64,000 bases of DNA from Nitrobacter sp051912485 (GCF_051912485.1 NZ_CP196822.1:1984001-2048000); one strand, 5' to 3'; shown: positions 43,930-52,979, counted from the first letter of the stretch. Translations and numbers: made by a program. Notes: generated by a model not told the origin, from the sequence alone.

Positions 43930-44622
43930 ATGGATGACAAGCACGACCTGATCCGTCGGTTGATGATCCAGAACGCGGTCTGGATCGCCGCCCTGGGCGC
44001 GCTGCTGTTCATCCCGGCGGGCAGCCTGCACTGGCCCGCTGCGTGGCTGTTCCTGGCGACGCTCGGCGGCCTCGGTATCCTCGGTGGATTGTGGTTCGCG
44101 AAGATCAATCCCGGACTGCTGGCCGAGCGTATGCGGCCGATGATTCAGAAGGACCAGCCCGCGGCGGACAAGCTTTTCATCATCGTGTTCGGACCGGTCG
44201 CCATGACCTGGCTGATCGTCATGGGCCTCGATGAGCGTTATCAGTGGTCACACATGAGCTTCGGGTTCCAGACCTTCGGCTTCGCGCTCTTCTTATTGTC
44301 TATCGCCATTTCGTTCTGGGTGATGCGGGAGAACACCTTCGCCGCGCCCGTGGTGAAGATACAGGCCGAGCGCGGACATCAGGTGGTCCGCACGGGGCCC
44401 TACGCGCTCGTGAGACATCCGATGTATAGTGGGGCGATCGTCTTTTTCCTCGGGGTTTCGCTGCTGCTTGGATCATGGTGGGGCGTCGCAATCACCCCAA
44501 TCTTCATCGGGCTGTTCGCAATGCGCATCGTGATCGAGGAAAAGACCCTAGTCACCGGCTTACCCGGCTATCGGGACTATGCCGCGGAGGTTCGCTACCG
44601 GCTATTGCCCGGAATCTGGTAG
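43930..44622 (+). CDS. Isoprenylcysteine carboxylmethyltransferase-family membrane protein
   Basis: A 230-residue protein with five or so membrane helices. The C-terminal SAM-binding signature of the ICMT/phospholipid methyltransferase group is GPYALVRHPMYSGAIVFFLG (RHPxYxG), followed by the distal EEK and LPGYRDYAAEVRYRLLPGIW. Bacterial members methylate lipids or unknown isoprenoid thiols. The substrate is unknown. Confidence 0.85.
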   Translation: MDDKHDLIRRLMIQNAVWIAALGALLFIPAGSLHWPAAWLFLATLGGLGILGGLWFAKINPGLLAERMRPMIQKDQPAADKLFIIVFGPVAMTWLIVMGLDERYQWSHMSFGFQTFGFALFLLSIAISFWVMRENTFAAPVVKIQAERGHQVVRTGPYALVRHPMYSGAIVFFLGVSLLLGSWWGVAITPIFIGLFAMRIVIEEKTLVTGLPGYRDYAAEVRYRLLPGIW

Positions 44623-44652
44623 CCTGACTGTTGTTTTAGACCGGAGAGCCAA

Positions 44653-45012
44653 ATGCCCGACGTGAAAACATACACTGGCGGCTGTCATTGCGGTCAAGTG
44701 CGCTTCGAGTGCACAACGGATCTCGCAATGGTGAGCGCGTGCAACTGCTCGATCTGCACCAAGAAAGGATTGCACTTCACGTTCCTGCAGCCGAGTAGTT
44801 TTCAGCTCAGGGCCGGCGAGGGCAATCTCAAGGAATATCTGTTCAACAAGCGTGCGATCCGGCACCAGCTCTGCGTCGACTGCGGTGTCGATGTGTTCGC
44901 ACTCGGCAAGAAGCCGGATGGGACTGAAGTGGTGGCGGTCAATGTGAGTTGCATCGACGGCGTCGAGTTGTCCAAGCTCACATTAACGCCGGTCGACGGA
45001 CGAAGCTATTAG
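44653..45012 (+). CDS. GFA family protein (CENP-V/GFA zinc domain)
   Basis: A 119-residue protein with the GFA cysteine pattern: GGCHCGQVRFEC at residues 9-20, CNCSICTKKG at 31-40 and LCVDCGVDVF near 77, together binding two zinc ions. The name-giving glutathione-dependent formaldehyde-activating activity applies to few members; the family function is mostly unknown. GGAG lies upstream. It follows the ICMT gene by 30 bp, possibly one transcript. Confidence 0.9.
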   Translation: MPDVKTYTGGCHCGQVRFECTTDLAMVSACNCSICTKKGLHFTFLQPSSFQLRAGEGNLKEYLFNKRAIRHQLCVDCGVDVFALGKKPDGTEVVAVNVSCIDGVELSKLTLTPVDGRSY

Positions 45013-45083
45013 CGTCCAGCGCCTTATAGCGGCGGAAGACAGCGTCTTCCGTCGAGGGACGCGCGCCTCGACGGAAGCAAGCG

Positions 45084-45767
45084 TCATTTGACTGCGAAGC
45101 AATATAGCAGCCCATCGCCGCCGGTGCTTTTGAGATCGTTCTGGCTACAGCCACCGTCGGGTCCGCGCGAGGGATGCGCCGTGTTCCAGGATTTGGCGGT
45201 AGGATTGGTCGCAGGGCCGTTGGTATCGGAATGTCCAAGCATGGCAGCGCCCTGCATGCTGCTCGTCCAGTTCTTGCAAGTTCTGTCCTCGGCGCCGGCG
45301 AAGGCCGTTCCGTCGGGCTGCGAGCCCGTCAGCACGTCGTGACGATTGGGCTTGTCGCCGTAGCCGTTGACGACCTCGCCCTTCTCGGTCAGCGCGGTCT
45401 CCTTGTTAATGCCGTTGGTGCCGTGCAGCGTGGCGACGTCCTTCGCGATCACGACGCCCTTGGCGTTCTGCCACGGCCCGGAGCCGATCCGATCCCGCGC
45501 ATTGACGGCCGGTTTGCCATCGGCAGCCTGGGTCGACAGATAGGCATGCCAGGTCTTCGCTCCCGCGCCCGCAGCCTGCGCCAACGTCTGACAGTGATTG
45601 TCTGCGCCCGCGAGACCGCCAAGATTGCCGCCGTTACCAATTCCGGCGCTGGTCACGAAGAAGCTCATATCCGCCGTCTGCGCACGGGCCGGCTGAGCCG
45701 TCGTCGCCAGCATTGCCGCGGCCAGGCCAAGGCAAATTCGCGGAATGATCCTGTCTGTTGCAATCAT
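45084..45767 (-). CDS. Secreted endostatin/lectin-like domain protein
   Basis: A 227-residue protein. The signal peptide covers about residues 1-29 (MIATDRIIPRICLGLAAAML through AQA). The mature domain SFFVTSAGIGNGGNLGGLAG, ADNHCQTLAQAAGAGAKTWH, AYLSTQ, RDRIGSGPWQNAKGVVIAKD resembles the collagenase-NC10/endostatin-like C-type-lectin fold often annotated 'lectin' in rhizobia. Three cysteines are seen after the signal (CQTL, CKNW, CSQN) and one more at the end (YCFAVK), enough for two disulfides. The start is chosen for GGAG-AAGG before 45767. Periplasmic or surface; ligand unknown. Confidence 0.75.
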   Translation of the reverse strand: MIATDRIIPRICLGLAAAMLATTAQPARAQTADMSFFVTSAGIGNGGNLGGLAGADNHCQTLAQAAGAGAKTWHAYLSTQAADGKPAVNARDRIGSGPWQNAKGVVIAKDVATLHGTNGINKETALTEKGEVVNGYGDKPNRHDVLTGSQPDGTAFAGAEDRTCKNWTSSMQGAAMLGHSDTNGPATNPTAKSWNTAHPSRGPDGGCSQNDLKSTGGDGLLYCFAVK

Positions 45768-45978
45768 CGCCTTCTCCGATCGATTTATGGCGTCTGGTTT
45801 CGGCACAATATTCTCTCAGCCTGCGCGCTGCGGATCTATAGCGTTTTCGAGCGAAGTGGGTACCGGTTCGCGTAAAGAAAACGCGTCAAAACAAAAAGCT
45901 GGAGCCCGGCTTTGATTCCATCAAAGCCGGAATAGCTCTGGACCCGCGATAACGCGCAATCAGGCCCTTCGTTCAACG

Positions 45979-46012
45979 CAAAAAAGGCGCCACGAGGTTG
46001 TCGTGGCGCCTT
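45979..46012 (-). terminator. Rho-independent terminator of the Tim44-like gene
   Basis: A perfect 10-bp stem GGCGCCACGA / TCGTGGCGCC with a GGTTG loop (45986-46010) is followed in the minus direction by a T6 run (A-run at 45980-45985). It lies 25 bp after the stop of the gene at 46037. Confidence 0.9.
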
Positions 46013-46036
46013 CTTGTAAATAACTACCGCGGCCGG

Positions 46037-46990
46037 TCAGGTCTGCTGGATCGCCGACAGCTCCCATTTTCCGCCGCCACGGCGCGCGAACGTCCAGACG
46101 TCGGTCACCTCCTGCGGCTGGTCGCCACCTTCGACCACGCGGCCACCCGCGCGCTCGACGGTCTTGTCGATCAACGAATAGCGTAGCGCCACCGTGGCGT
46201 AATCGGTATTGCCCTCGCGCCAGGCTTCCGCGAGGTCTCCCTGCAGAAGCTTGACGTTGGACACCTTGTTGACGACGCCGCGGGCATCGTTGGCCCGAAG
46301 ATCTTCGGTGAAGTACGACACCATTTCCGGCGTCGCCAGCGTGTGCAGCGTATTGACATCCTCATTCGACCACGCGGTCTGGATGTTTCCAAGCAAATGT
46401 TCGAAGGCTTCATAGTCGGACGGCGTGATCTCGAGCGGCGGAGCATTTGATGCCGAACCGAAACCGAGACCGCTGCGCGGATTCGCCTGGGCAGCAGCGG
46501 GGCCCGGCGTCGGCGCTGGTCCGGCGGCATAGGCAGGCGCATTGCGCCGTTGCCACCACGACATCGCGAAGCGGACAAGGAGGACGATCAGGCCGATCTG
46601 AAGCACCAGACCGATGATCGATGACAGGCCTCCGAGACCGCCGAACAGGCCGCCGCCGAACAGCATGCCGAGCAATCCCGCACCGAGGAAACCGGCAGCA
46701 AGGCCGCCGAGCATGCCCATACCGGGCCGGTTGAAGAAGCCCCCGGACGCAGGCGCGCCCGCGTTCGGACGGCCGGGCTGGGTCATGGTCCGGTCAATCG
46801 GCCGCGCCGCATTCGGCGCGGTATTGGTGACCGGCGGCGCGGAGAAGGTCCGCGAGCCGCGCGATCCATAGCTGCTGCCTCCGCCGACGCGCGCGTCCGC
46901 AGCGGAAACGGCAAACATCAGGGGGAGCGCCAACGACAGGACGATGGCGAAGGCCTTCATCATGCCGGATGCCCGCTGGGTGAAATTCAT
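46037..46990 (-). CDS. Tim44-like domain protein, membrane-anchored
   Basis: A 317-residue protein. A signal or first helix lies at residues 12-33 (KAFAIVLSLALPLMFAVSAA), followed by a Gly/Ser/Pro-rich stretch. Two hydrophobic Gly-rich helices cover about residues 92-145 (MLGGLAAGFLGAGLLGMLFG, IIGLVLQIGLIVLLVRFAMS). The C-terminal Tim44-like domain runs from about 190 (TPSDYEAFEHLLGNIQTAWS through AIQQT). Mitochondrial Tim44 is a matrix import motor anchor; bacterial homologs of this layout are inner-membrane proteins of unclear role. Confidence 0.88.
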   Translation of the reverse strand: MNFTQRASGMMKAFAIVLSLALPLMFAVSAADARVGGGSSYGSRGSRTFSAPPVTNTAPNAARPIDRTMTQPGRPNAGAPASGGFFNRPGMGMLGGLAAGFLGAGLLGMLFGGGLFGGLGGLSSIIGLVLQIGLIVLLVRFAMSWWQRRNAPAYAAGPAPTPGPAAAQANPRSGLGFGSASNAPPLEITPSDYEAFEHLLGNIQTAWSNEDVNTLHTLATPEMVSYFTEDLRANDARGVVNKVSNVKLLQGDLAEAWREGNTDYATVALRYSLIDKTVERAGGRVVEGGDQPQEVTDVWTFARRGGGKWELSAIQQT

Positions 46991-47129
46991 GTGGTTGTTC
47001 CTTTATTCCCCGGCAGGGGGAAGCGTCTGTAACATGGGTAGCCCGGAGCAAAAAGGAAGGCTTTTGGCCCAGCGGCACTGCGGCCCTCGGTCGCGGTGTT
47101 CTCCGGCGGTGAAAACCGCATCTACACCG

Positions 47130-47474
47130 TCATACCCGTGCCAAATCAAGAAAGTGCCGCCCTGCCCTGTCTTCGATTTCAACGATCCAGGCGTCCGGAT
47201 CGAACCGGACTTCCTTCGCAAGACGATCTTCGACCGCCTGCTCGGCAACAGGCCCGCTCGATGACGGGGCGAAAACCCGCTCGATGGGCCGGCTGTCGTC
47301 ATATACGGCCTGCGGTGCAGGGGCATACAGCATCGCATTGCCGTCAAGGAGTGCGAGCTTGACGAACACGGCGCCGGCCTCCTCCGCACCGCGCCGGCGT
47401 ACGGCGCCGAATATACCCTCGGTCTGGCAGCGGCGTAGATAGGCCGCAACCCATATGCTCGATTTCAAACGCAT
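47130..47474 (-). CDS. DUF1491 family protein
   Basis: A 114-residue protein, MRLKSSIWVAAYLRRCQTEG, IFGAVRRRGAEEAGAVFVKL, ALLDGNAMLYAPAPQA, ending EVRFDPDAWIVEIEDRAGRH-FLDLARV. This is the full-length DUF1491 pattern of alphaproteobacteria; function is unknown. A ~157-bp part of this gene is duplicated in direct orientation at 51326-51483, beyond the IS1182-type element and the sulfatase. Confidence 0.85.
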   Translation of the reverse strand: MRLKSSIWVAAYLRRCQTEGIFGAVRRRGAEEAGAVFVKLALLDGNAMLYAPAPQAVYDDSRPIERVFAPSSSGPVAEQAVEDRLAKEVRFDPDAWIVEIEDRAGRHFLDLARV

Positions 47475-47601
47475 GAGGATGACGATAGGCCGTTCGCGAG
47501 AGCGGCGCTAGGGCGTGTACTCATGAACTCGAACGACCGGCGGATGTCAGCCTCTGTGCACATAACGGACTCAAGTCCGACATCGCGCCAAGTCCGCTAA
47601 G

Positions 47602-49172
47602 GGCCGATTTTGTTGCAAAAGTCAGTTGAGACAAGCGGCGAAGCGTGATTCCGTTGTGTTGACGCGAATCTCGGCGAGGTCGATCGATGATGGGCCGTCT
47701 GAAGAGTGACCAGAGTCAACTGTTCTACGAGTTCCACCTTAGCGACGCGGTTCCTGAAGATCATCTGGTGCGGAAGATCGATACTGCGCTCGATCTCAGC
47801 TGGCTTCACAGCGAACTTGCACCTCATTATTCGTCGATGGGTCGCCCGTCGATTGATCCGGAACTGATGATCCGGATGCTTATCGTGGGATATGTCTTTG
47901 CGATCCGCTCAGAACGGCTGATCTGCCGCGAAGTGCAAGTGAACTTGGCTTATCGGTGGTTCTGCAAACTCGGCATCGAGGACGCAATTCCCGATCATTC
48001 GGCGTTCTCGCGTGCCCGCAACGAGCGCTTCCGCGATGGGGATGTTTTTCGTCGTGTGTTCGAGCGGGTCGTCGAAGCGTGCATTGCGGCCGGTCTGGTT
48101 GGCGGTGATGGCTTTGCCGTCGATGCGAGCCTGATTCAGGCGGACGCCAATAAGCAACGCTCGATCGCGGGTCAGGATTGGCGCAGGGATCGCGATCCCA
48201 AGAGGTCCAGCCGCGCGGTGAAGGAGTATCTGGCGACCCTCGACGATATGGCGTGGGGCGCGGCCAGCGACGTGGTCCCGAAGTTCGTCTCGCCATCCGA
48301 TCCGGCAGCCCAGTGGACCGGCGCTCACAAGGGACCGGCATTCTTCGCTTACTCCGACAACTATCTCATCGACGTGAAGTTCGGTGTCATCGTTGATGTT
48401 GAAGCATCCCGCTCCATCCGCCAGGCCGAGGTCGGCGCGGCAAAGACCATGATCGAGCGGACCGAAGAGCGCTTCGGCCTCAAGCCAGAGCGGCTTGTCG
48501 GAGATACCGCTTACGGTGCGGCTCCGATGCTGAACTGGCTAGTCGAGGACAAGGGCATCGCGCCACATATCCCTGTGTTCGATAAGTCGAAGCGGGATGA
48601 CGGCACCTTCTCGCGCAGCGACTTTCGATATGATCCGACCACCGACGTCTACCACTGTCCCGCGGGCAAGACCCTGACGACGACGGGGACACTTGTGAAT
48701 GGCGGGACCACGCTGATCTATTTGGCTAGAAAGCGCGATTGCGATGGCTGCAAACTCAGAGGACAGTGCTGTCCGAAGGTCCCCTTTCGCAAGATCCCGC
48801 GCGACATTCATGAGCACGCCCGCGACGTCGCCCGGTCGCTCGCCGGCACTGATGGCTTTGAGACTTCGCGACGTGAACGCAAGAAGATCGAGATGCGGTT
48901 CGCTCACCTGAAGCGCATTCTAAAGCTTGCTCGACTTCGACTGCGTGGTCCACGAGGCGCCCAGGATGAGTTTGTTCTGGCCGCCATCGCTCAGAACCTG
49001 CGGCGGCTCGCAACTCTGGTCGCGCGACCGCCACCGGCACAGGTTCTGCGCCTCGCGTAGAGTTAGAGTTAGAGTTGTGTAGAGGAGTCAGGGCCGGCGG
49101 ATCAAAGCCGGTTGCCCCCAGCCGAATACGAGCATCCATCAGGCGCAACCGACTTTTGCAACAAAATCGGCC
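47602..49172 (+). mobile_element. IS1182-family insertion sequence
   Basis: 1571 bp with perfect 22-bp terminal inverted repeats at 47602-47623 and 49151-49172 (outer end GGCCGATTTTGTTGCAAAAG). It has one open transposase gene. I could not see an unambiguous target duplication (flanks GCTAAG and AACAAC). The ends and gene are intact, so it may still be active. Confidence 0.88.
47687..49060 (+). CDS. IS1182-type transposase
   Basis: A 457-residue DDE transposase. The N-terminal DUF772-like domain spans residues 15-95 (PEDHLVRKIDTALDLSWLHS, GRPSIDPELMIRMLIVGYVF, RWFCKLGIEDAIPDHSAFSR). GDGFAVDASLIQADANKQRS holds the first Asp, and KPERLVGDTAYGAAPMLNWL holds the second. The DDE_Tnp_1_6-type C-terminal part has a Cys cluster (CDGCKLRGQCCP) and ETSRRERKKIEMRFAHLKRI with the Glu. 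Length is normal and the frame is uninterrupted. Confidence 0.93.
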   Translation: MMGRLKSDQSQLFYEFHLSDAVPEDHLVRKIDTALDLSWLHSELAPHYSSMGRPSIDPELMIRMLIVGYVFAIRSERLICREVQVNLAYRWFCKLGIEDAIPDHSAFSRARNERFRDGDVFRRVFERVVEACIAAGLVGGDGFAVDASLIQADANKQRSIAGQDWRRDRDPKRSSRAVKEYLATLDDMAWGAASDVVPKFVSPSDPAAQWTGAHKGPAFFAYSDNYLIDVKFGVIVDVEASRSIRQAEVGAAKTMIERTEERFGLKPERLVGDTAYGAAPMLNWLVEDKGIAPHIPVFDKSKRDDGTFSRSDFRYDPTTDVYHCPAGKTLTTTGTLVNGGTTLIYLARKRDCDGCKLRGQCCPKVPFRKIPRDIHEHARDVARSLAGTDGFETSRRERKKIEMRFAHLKRILKLARLRLRGPRGAQDEFVLAAIAQNLRRLATLVARPPPAQVLRLA

Positions 49173-49263
49173 AACAACGGAAGTGCGAGCTTTGATCCTC
49201 GCCCGGTTGCCTCATGATGCTTGTCAGACGGGCGCCCCAAGGCCGGGGCGCGCCCGTCACCAG

Positions 49264-50970
49264 TTACTCGCCAGCGGGCGACTGCATGGCCTTCTGGATC
49301 TGCTCCTTGACGGCTTCCAGGTTGAAACTCGCGCCCTTCTGCATCGGTGGAAACTCGATCGCAGTTTGGGCGAGCTTACCCACCTCCTGCTGTACGAACT
49401 GGAACCGCCAAAACTCATAAGCAAACCAGTTATAGAATGCCAACGACCCCTTATCGCCGTTGGGCAAGTTTGTGCGTTCGAAGGGATCAAGGCGGAGATT
49501 GGTGAGGATCGGCCAGTCAACCTTGACCGTGCCACCCAACCAGCCGCTCGGCTGATCGGTGAAGCGATACTTGAAGTCGTCAATTCGTACCGCGCTCAGT
49601 GTTCCTTCGGCGAAATAAAAGATTGAGTGGCGGGCAGATGCGCCTTTTCCGGTAATCAGGTCCATCTGGTTGTATCCGTCGAGGTAGACCTTATAGGTCT
49701 TGTCGCCGAGTTGCTTTCCCTTCCTTAACTCGTCGGCGATATTCGGATTGCCGGCGGCGGCAACGAAGGTCGGGAACCAGTCGAGTCCGGACATAATGCC
49801 GTTCTCCACCTTTCCTGCCGGCACCTTGCCCGGCCAGCGGATCATGCAAGGCACTCGGAAGCCGCCTTCCATGGCGGTTCCCTTGCCGCCCGCGAACGGC
49901 GTCTGGCCTCCATCAGGCCAGGTGAAGTTCTCGGCGCCGTTGTCGGTTGTGAACACGACGATCGTGTTGTTGTCGAAGCCGTCGTCCTTGAGCTTCTTCA
50001 TCACAGCGCCGACGATGTCGTCGAGCTGGGCGAATCCGCCCTCGGAAACCGACCAACCGTTTTCCGAGTTGCGCATGTTCTCGTATTTTTCCGAAAGATG
50101 GGTGACGACGTGCATGCGCGTGGGGTTGAGCCAGACGAAGAACGGCTTGTTATCTCGCTTGGCCTTGTCGATGAAAGCGAAAGTGTTTTGCAGAATTTCG
50201 TCGTCAACCGTCTCCATTCGCTTCGGATAAAGCGTGCCTGCGTCCTCGATGCGCTGCTTGCCGATCTTGCCCCAGCGCGGCTGCACCGTCTGGTCGTCCC
50301 GGTCGGTCGCCCATGAATGAACCATGTTACGGGGGCCGACGGTAGCCAACAGCGCTTGCGGGTAGTTGCGGTGGGCTGGGTCTTCCATCGCGTCGAGGTG
50401 ATAGAGGTAGCCATAAAACTCATCGAAGCCGTGCATCGTCGGTAGAAACTCGTTGAGGTCGCCGAGGTGGTTCTTACCGAACTGACCCGTGGTGTACCCC
50501 ATGGATTTCAGTGCGGTCGCAATGGTTGGTGCTTGCGCCGGCATGCCGATCGGGGAGCCAGCCTGGCCGACCGTGGTAAGACCGGTGCGGATCGGTAATT
50601 CGCCGGTGATAAAGTTGGCGCGGCCCGCGGTGCAACTCGCCTCTGCGTAGTAGTCGGTGAAGCGCATGCCTTCCGCGGCGAGCTTGTCGAGATTTGGTGT
50701 CCGGCTGGCCATGATGCCCTGATGGTAGGCACCGATGTTGAACCAGCCGATGTCGTCACCCATGATAAAGACGATGTTCGGCCGCTGGCCGGCCGCAGCG
50801 GGCGCCGTAGCTGGTTGCTGCGCCTGTGCTGGGCTCGTCAATCCGACGGCCGAAAGCGCCGAAGCGGCGACGAGAGAACTGCCACTCAACAAGAAATCGC
50901 GGCGTTTCAATCCTCCGCCGATTGGTGCCGTGCTCATCTCAGGCTTTTCCGGAATCCTATCGTTACCCAT
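49264..50970 (-). CDS. Tat-exported arylsulfatase (formylglycine-type)
   Basis: A 568-residue protein. The twin-arginine signal is LKRRDFLLSGSSLVAASALS (residues 21-40), cleaved after AQA. The catalytic site is EASCTAGRANFITGELPIRT: C-x-A-x-R, where the Cys is oxidised to formylglycine by a sulfatase-maturing enzyme. RPNIVFIMGDDIGWFNIGAY binds the metal ion. The second metal Asp is in VVFTTDNGAENF. It hydrolyses a sulfate ester in the periplasm; the substrate is unknown. The start at 50970 is chosen for GGAGAGGA; a FixK-type box lies 64 nt upstream. The maturase gene is not in the window. Confidence 0.92.
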   Translation of the reverse strand: MGNDRIPEKPEMSTAPIGGGLKRRDFLLSGSSLVAASALSAVGLTSPAQAQQPATAPAAAGQRPNIVFIMGDDIGWFNIGAYHQGIMASRTPNLDKLAAEGMRFTDYYAEASCTAGRANFITGELPIRTGLTTVGQAGSPIGMPAQAPTIATALKSMGYTTGQFGKNHLGDLNEFLPTMHGFDEFYGYLYHLDAMEDPAHRNYPQALLATVGPRNMVHSWATDRDDQTVQPRWGKIGKQRIEDAGTLYPKRMETVDDEILQNTFAFIDKAKRDNKPFFVWLNPTRMHVVTHLSEKYENMRNSENGWSVSEGGFAQLDDIVGAVMKKLKDDGFDNNTIVVFTTDNGAENFTWPDGGQTPFAGGKGTAMEGGFRVPCMIRWPGKVPAGKVENGIMSGLDWFPTFVAAAGNPNIADELRKGKQLGDKTYKVYLDGYNQMDLITGKGASARHSIFYFAEGTLSAVRIDDFKYRFTDQPSGWLGGTVKVDWPILTNLRLDPFERTNLPNGDKGSLAFYNWFAYEFWRFQFVQQEVGKLAQTAIEFPPMQKGASFNLEAVKEQIQKAMQSPAGE

Positions 50971-51034
50971 GACGTGATCCTCTCCCTGGTAATGCACCTG
51001 AAGCCGACAAGGCCTGCAGGAGCACATTTTCGGG

Positions 51035-51048
51035 TTGATCCAGATCAA
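51035..51048 (-). promoter_or_regulatory. FixK/FNR-type binding site upstream of arylsulfatase
   Basis: TTGATCCAGATCAA, a perfect TTGA-N6-TCAA palindrome. The 64 nt to the ATG at 50970 is almost the same as the 63 nt seen for the box at 9727-9740. A class II FixK promoter would start transcription near 51001. It implies microaerobic control of the sulfatase. Confidence 0.72.
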
Positions 51049-51325
51049 AGGATATCCGGGTCAGCGAGGCTGAATGCCCAATAGCGATGCAAATAGGTTC
51101 CGCAAGCGAGGCGAAGAGAGCAGTCAGCCCGCTTGATAAAGAGGCTGGCGAGCTTCAAACCACGACCGGAGCAGACGAGGTCGTTAGGATGCCGGGCTGC
51201 TCATTCGCCGTCCCTCGATAGTGCTACTAGCATATTGTCTGTTCGCTCAGGTCGCAGTTGGGTCTCGGTCCGTGAATGACCTCAGATTTATCGATTGGCC
51301 CTTGGAACGTCACTTGCCCGCAGGA

Positions 51326-51483
51326 AGGCGTCTGGGTCGAACCGAACTTCCTTCGCAAGACGCTCTTCGACCGCCTGCTCGGCAACAGGCTCGCTTGATG
51401 ACGGGGCGAAAACCACGATGGGCCGGCTGTCGTCATATACGGCCTGCGGCGCAGGGGCATACAGCATCGCATTACCGTCAAGG
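51326..51483 (-). pseudogene. Truncated duplicate of the DUF1491 gene
   Basis: About 157 bp closely match 47190-47349, with one 3-nt deletion and scattered substitutions. In the minus frame it reads LDGNAMLYAPAPQAVYDDSR, PIVVFAPSSSEPVAEQAVEE, RLAKEVRFDPDAF. Both ends of the gene are missing. It is in direct orientation to the intact gene 3.9 kb away. Confidence 0.88.
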
Positions 51484-51509
51484 CGTCGGGGCAGCAAAAG
51501 GCACGACAG

Positions 51510-51776
51510 TCATCCCGGTCCTAAGCCCGTACAAGAGTATCGGGTGCAGTCCTGATAAACACCCCGACACTCGAACGACGGCAGCTGGTTCAGACGACGG
51601 CAGTCGCGATAGCGTGCACGACAGGTGCTTATGCATTGCTGCTTGGCGGTCTGTGCGCGCGCGAACGTACTAATGGCGTCATCGGCATCGCGCGCATTGA
51701 GTCTTCCAATACTCAGGGACAGAGGCACTGCTAAAACGATGCAAAGGACGGTAAACGACCGCTTGCTGCATTTCAT
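51510..51776 (-). CDS. Small exported cysteine-rich protein
   Basis: An 88-residue protein. Residues 1-28 (MKCSKRSFTVLCIVLAVPLS through NA) are a signal peptide. The mature part has six cysteines spaced CISTCRARYRDC, FECRGVYQDC, YSC, suggesting a disulfide-bonded helical hairpin. The general style resembles the Cys-rich protein at 9804. No family was recognised. Confidence 0.6.
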   Translation of the reverse strand: MKCSKRSFTVLCIVLAVPLSLSIGRLNARDADDAISTFARAQTAKQQCISTCRARYRDCRRLNQLPSFECRGVYQDCTRYSCTGLGPG

Positions 51777-51870
51777 GGATCAGCTCCCATTGAATCGATG
51801 GCGGCACAACTTGCCGCCGCGGACATTTCCCACGACTTCTTGTGACGTGGCGACGATGCTTAACTTGCCG

Positions 51871-52701
51871 TCAATCGTCATTTATCACCAACCTCGCCAA
51901 AATGACCTCGCCATCAGTAATGTAGCGGTTGACGCGTTTGGTCGGGAGATTTTGGCCGGCCTGATACAGTTGCTCCGCCTCGATAGATCGATTTTTCCTC
52001 AATTCGCCGACGATATGGTCGCGCTCCGCATTCGTGTCCGAGTCCGTGGTGTGGGTGATCTGAAATGTAAGGCGAGTAAGGGACAAGCCGGTGTCCCTGG
52101 TGCCGGCTCCTACCCACAGAGCGCATTCATTGTCCGGCGGGCGTTTGGTATTCTGCCAGAAGTCCGCTGCTCCCCAGGTATCCTGGACACGCGTTAGGCT
52201 CAAAGCCCAGAACCGGACGTGATGGCGCTTTCGTGGACTATTATCGATCGCCTTTTGAAAACCAATGTCTTGGCCACGGCCAAAAAGATAGAGAGTGCTG
52301 AATGGGGCGCTGGGGTACGAAGAGTTGAATACGAAAGCGCGAATCATGCCCCATGAGCTGGCCAGACTGAGTCGATCTGCTTCCGACCAGCCGAGCCCTG
52401 CAAAGGCTGCGCGAATCTGCTGGAGAGTGCCTATGAGTGCGACGTTCACTGGGTCTCCAGGCAAGCCGTCGCTCGTAATCGTGTAACTAGGCACACGTTT
52501 GCGTTGGAGGATCTTTAGTCCCACGCGAATGGCGCGCGGCAGAACAATATACGCGGCGATTCCGTAGGTGATGCCGACGGCCAGGATCCAAGGTAACCTG
52601 CGGTCCGCGGTTTCGAAGACGACAAAGACGATCAACCAGACACAAAAGATGCCTAATCCAAAAATCAGCAAACGACGCAAAAGACGTTTAATCAATCTCA
52701 T
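51871..52701 (-). CDS. LssY C-terminal-like domain membrane protein
   Basis: A 276-residue protein with two N-terminal membrane helices (residues 9-29 and 36-58). The soluble LssY_C domain includes GDPVNVALIGTLQQIRAAFA, GLGWSEADRLSLASSW and RKRHHVRFWALSLTRVQDTW, with WVGAGTRDTGLSLTRLTFQI. LssY was named from a Legionella gene near the type I secretion lssBD genes; its role is not known. A basic N-terminus indicates a cytoplasmic start. Confidence 0.82.
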   Translation of the reverse strand: MRLIKRLLRRLLIFGLGIFCVWLIVFVVFETADRRLPWILAVGITYGIAAYIVLPRAIRVGLKILQRKRVPSYTITSDGLPGDPVNVALIGTLQQIRAAFAGLGWSEADRLSLASSWGMIRAFVFNSSYPSAPFSTLYLFGRGQDIGFQKAIDNSPRKRHHVRFWALSLTRVQDTWGAADFWQNTKRPPDNECALWVGAGTRDTGLSLTRLTFQITHTTDSDTNAERDHIVGELRKNRSIEAEQLYQAGQNLPTKRVNRYITDGEVILARLVINDD

Positions 52702-52713
52702 GATCTCGGCACT

Positions 52714-52849
52714 TTAAAGCACGCACCGGTGGTGGCGTTCGCCTCTTTGCTGGCGACCGACGGAATTGCGCTTGCGGCCAAACACCCAGACCACGATGCA
52801 TATGAACGCAGCGCCAAAAATAAGAAGGTAGATTGATTGTCGCGGGCAT
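52714..52849 (-). pseudogene. Possible frameshifted small membrane protein
   Basis: An ATG at 52849 follows a good ribosome site (GAGGTGAG), but its frame gives an unlikely product. Skipping one C just after the start gives RQSIYLLIFGAAFICIVVWV, FGRKRNSVGRQQRGERHHRC and stop, which is one clean membrane helix plus a basic tail. This suggests a one-base insertion in a real small gene, or a sequencing error. Low certainty. Confidence 0.3.
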
Positions 52850-52979
52850 GGTTACTCACCTCGCTATTGTCGTGCTGCGCGCGCGTCAGACTGTGGTCAA
52901 CAATGGCGCCTTGTCTAACCCGAGGCTGCCGGCCTGCAGAAATCGACCATTGACTGTCTACCGACTCACAAAAGCGGCA

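Noticed and set aside
49213..49260. GC-rich hairpin after the sulfatase gene as a terminator
   Set aside because: The stem is strong, but no U-run follows in the minus direction, so I do not call it a Rho-independent terminator.
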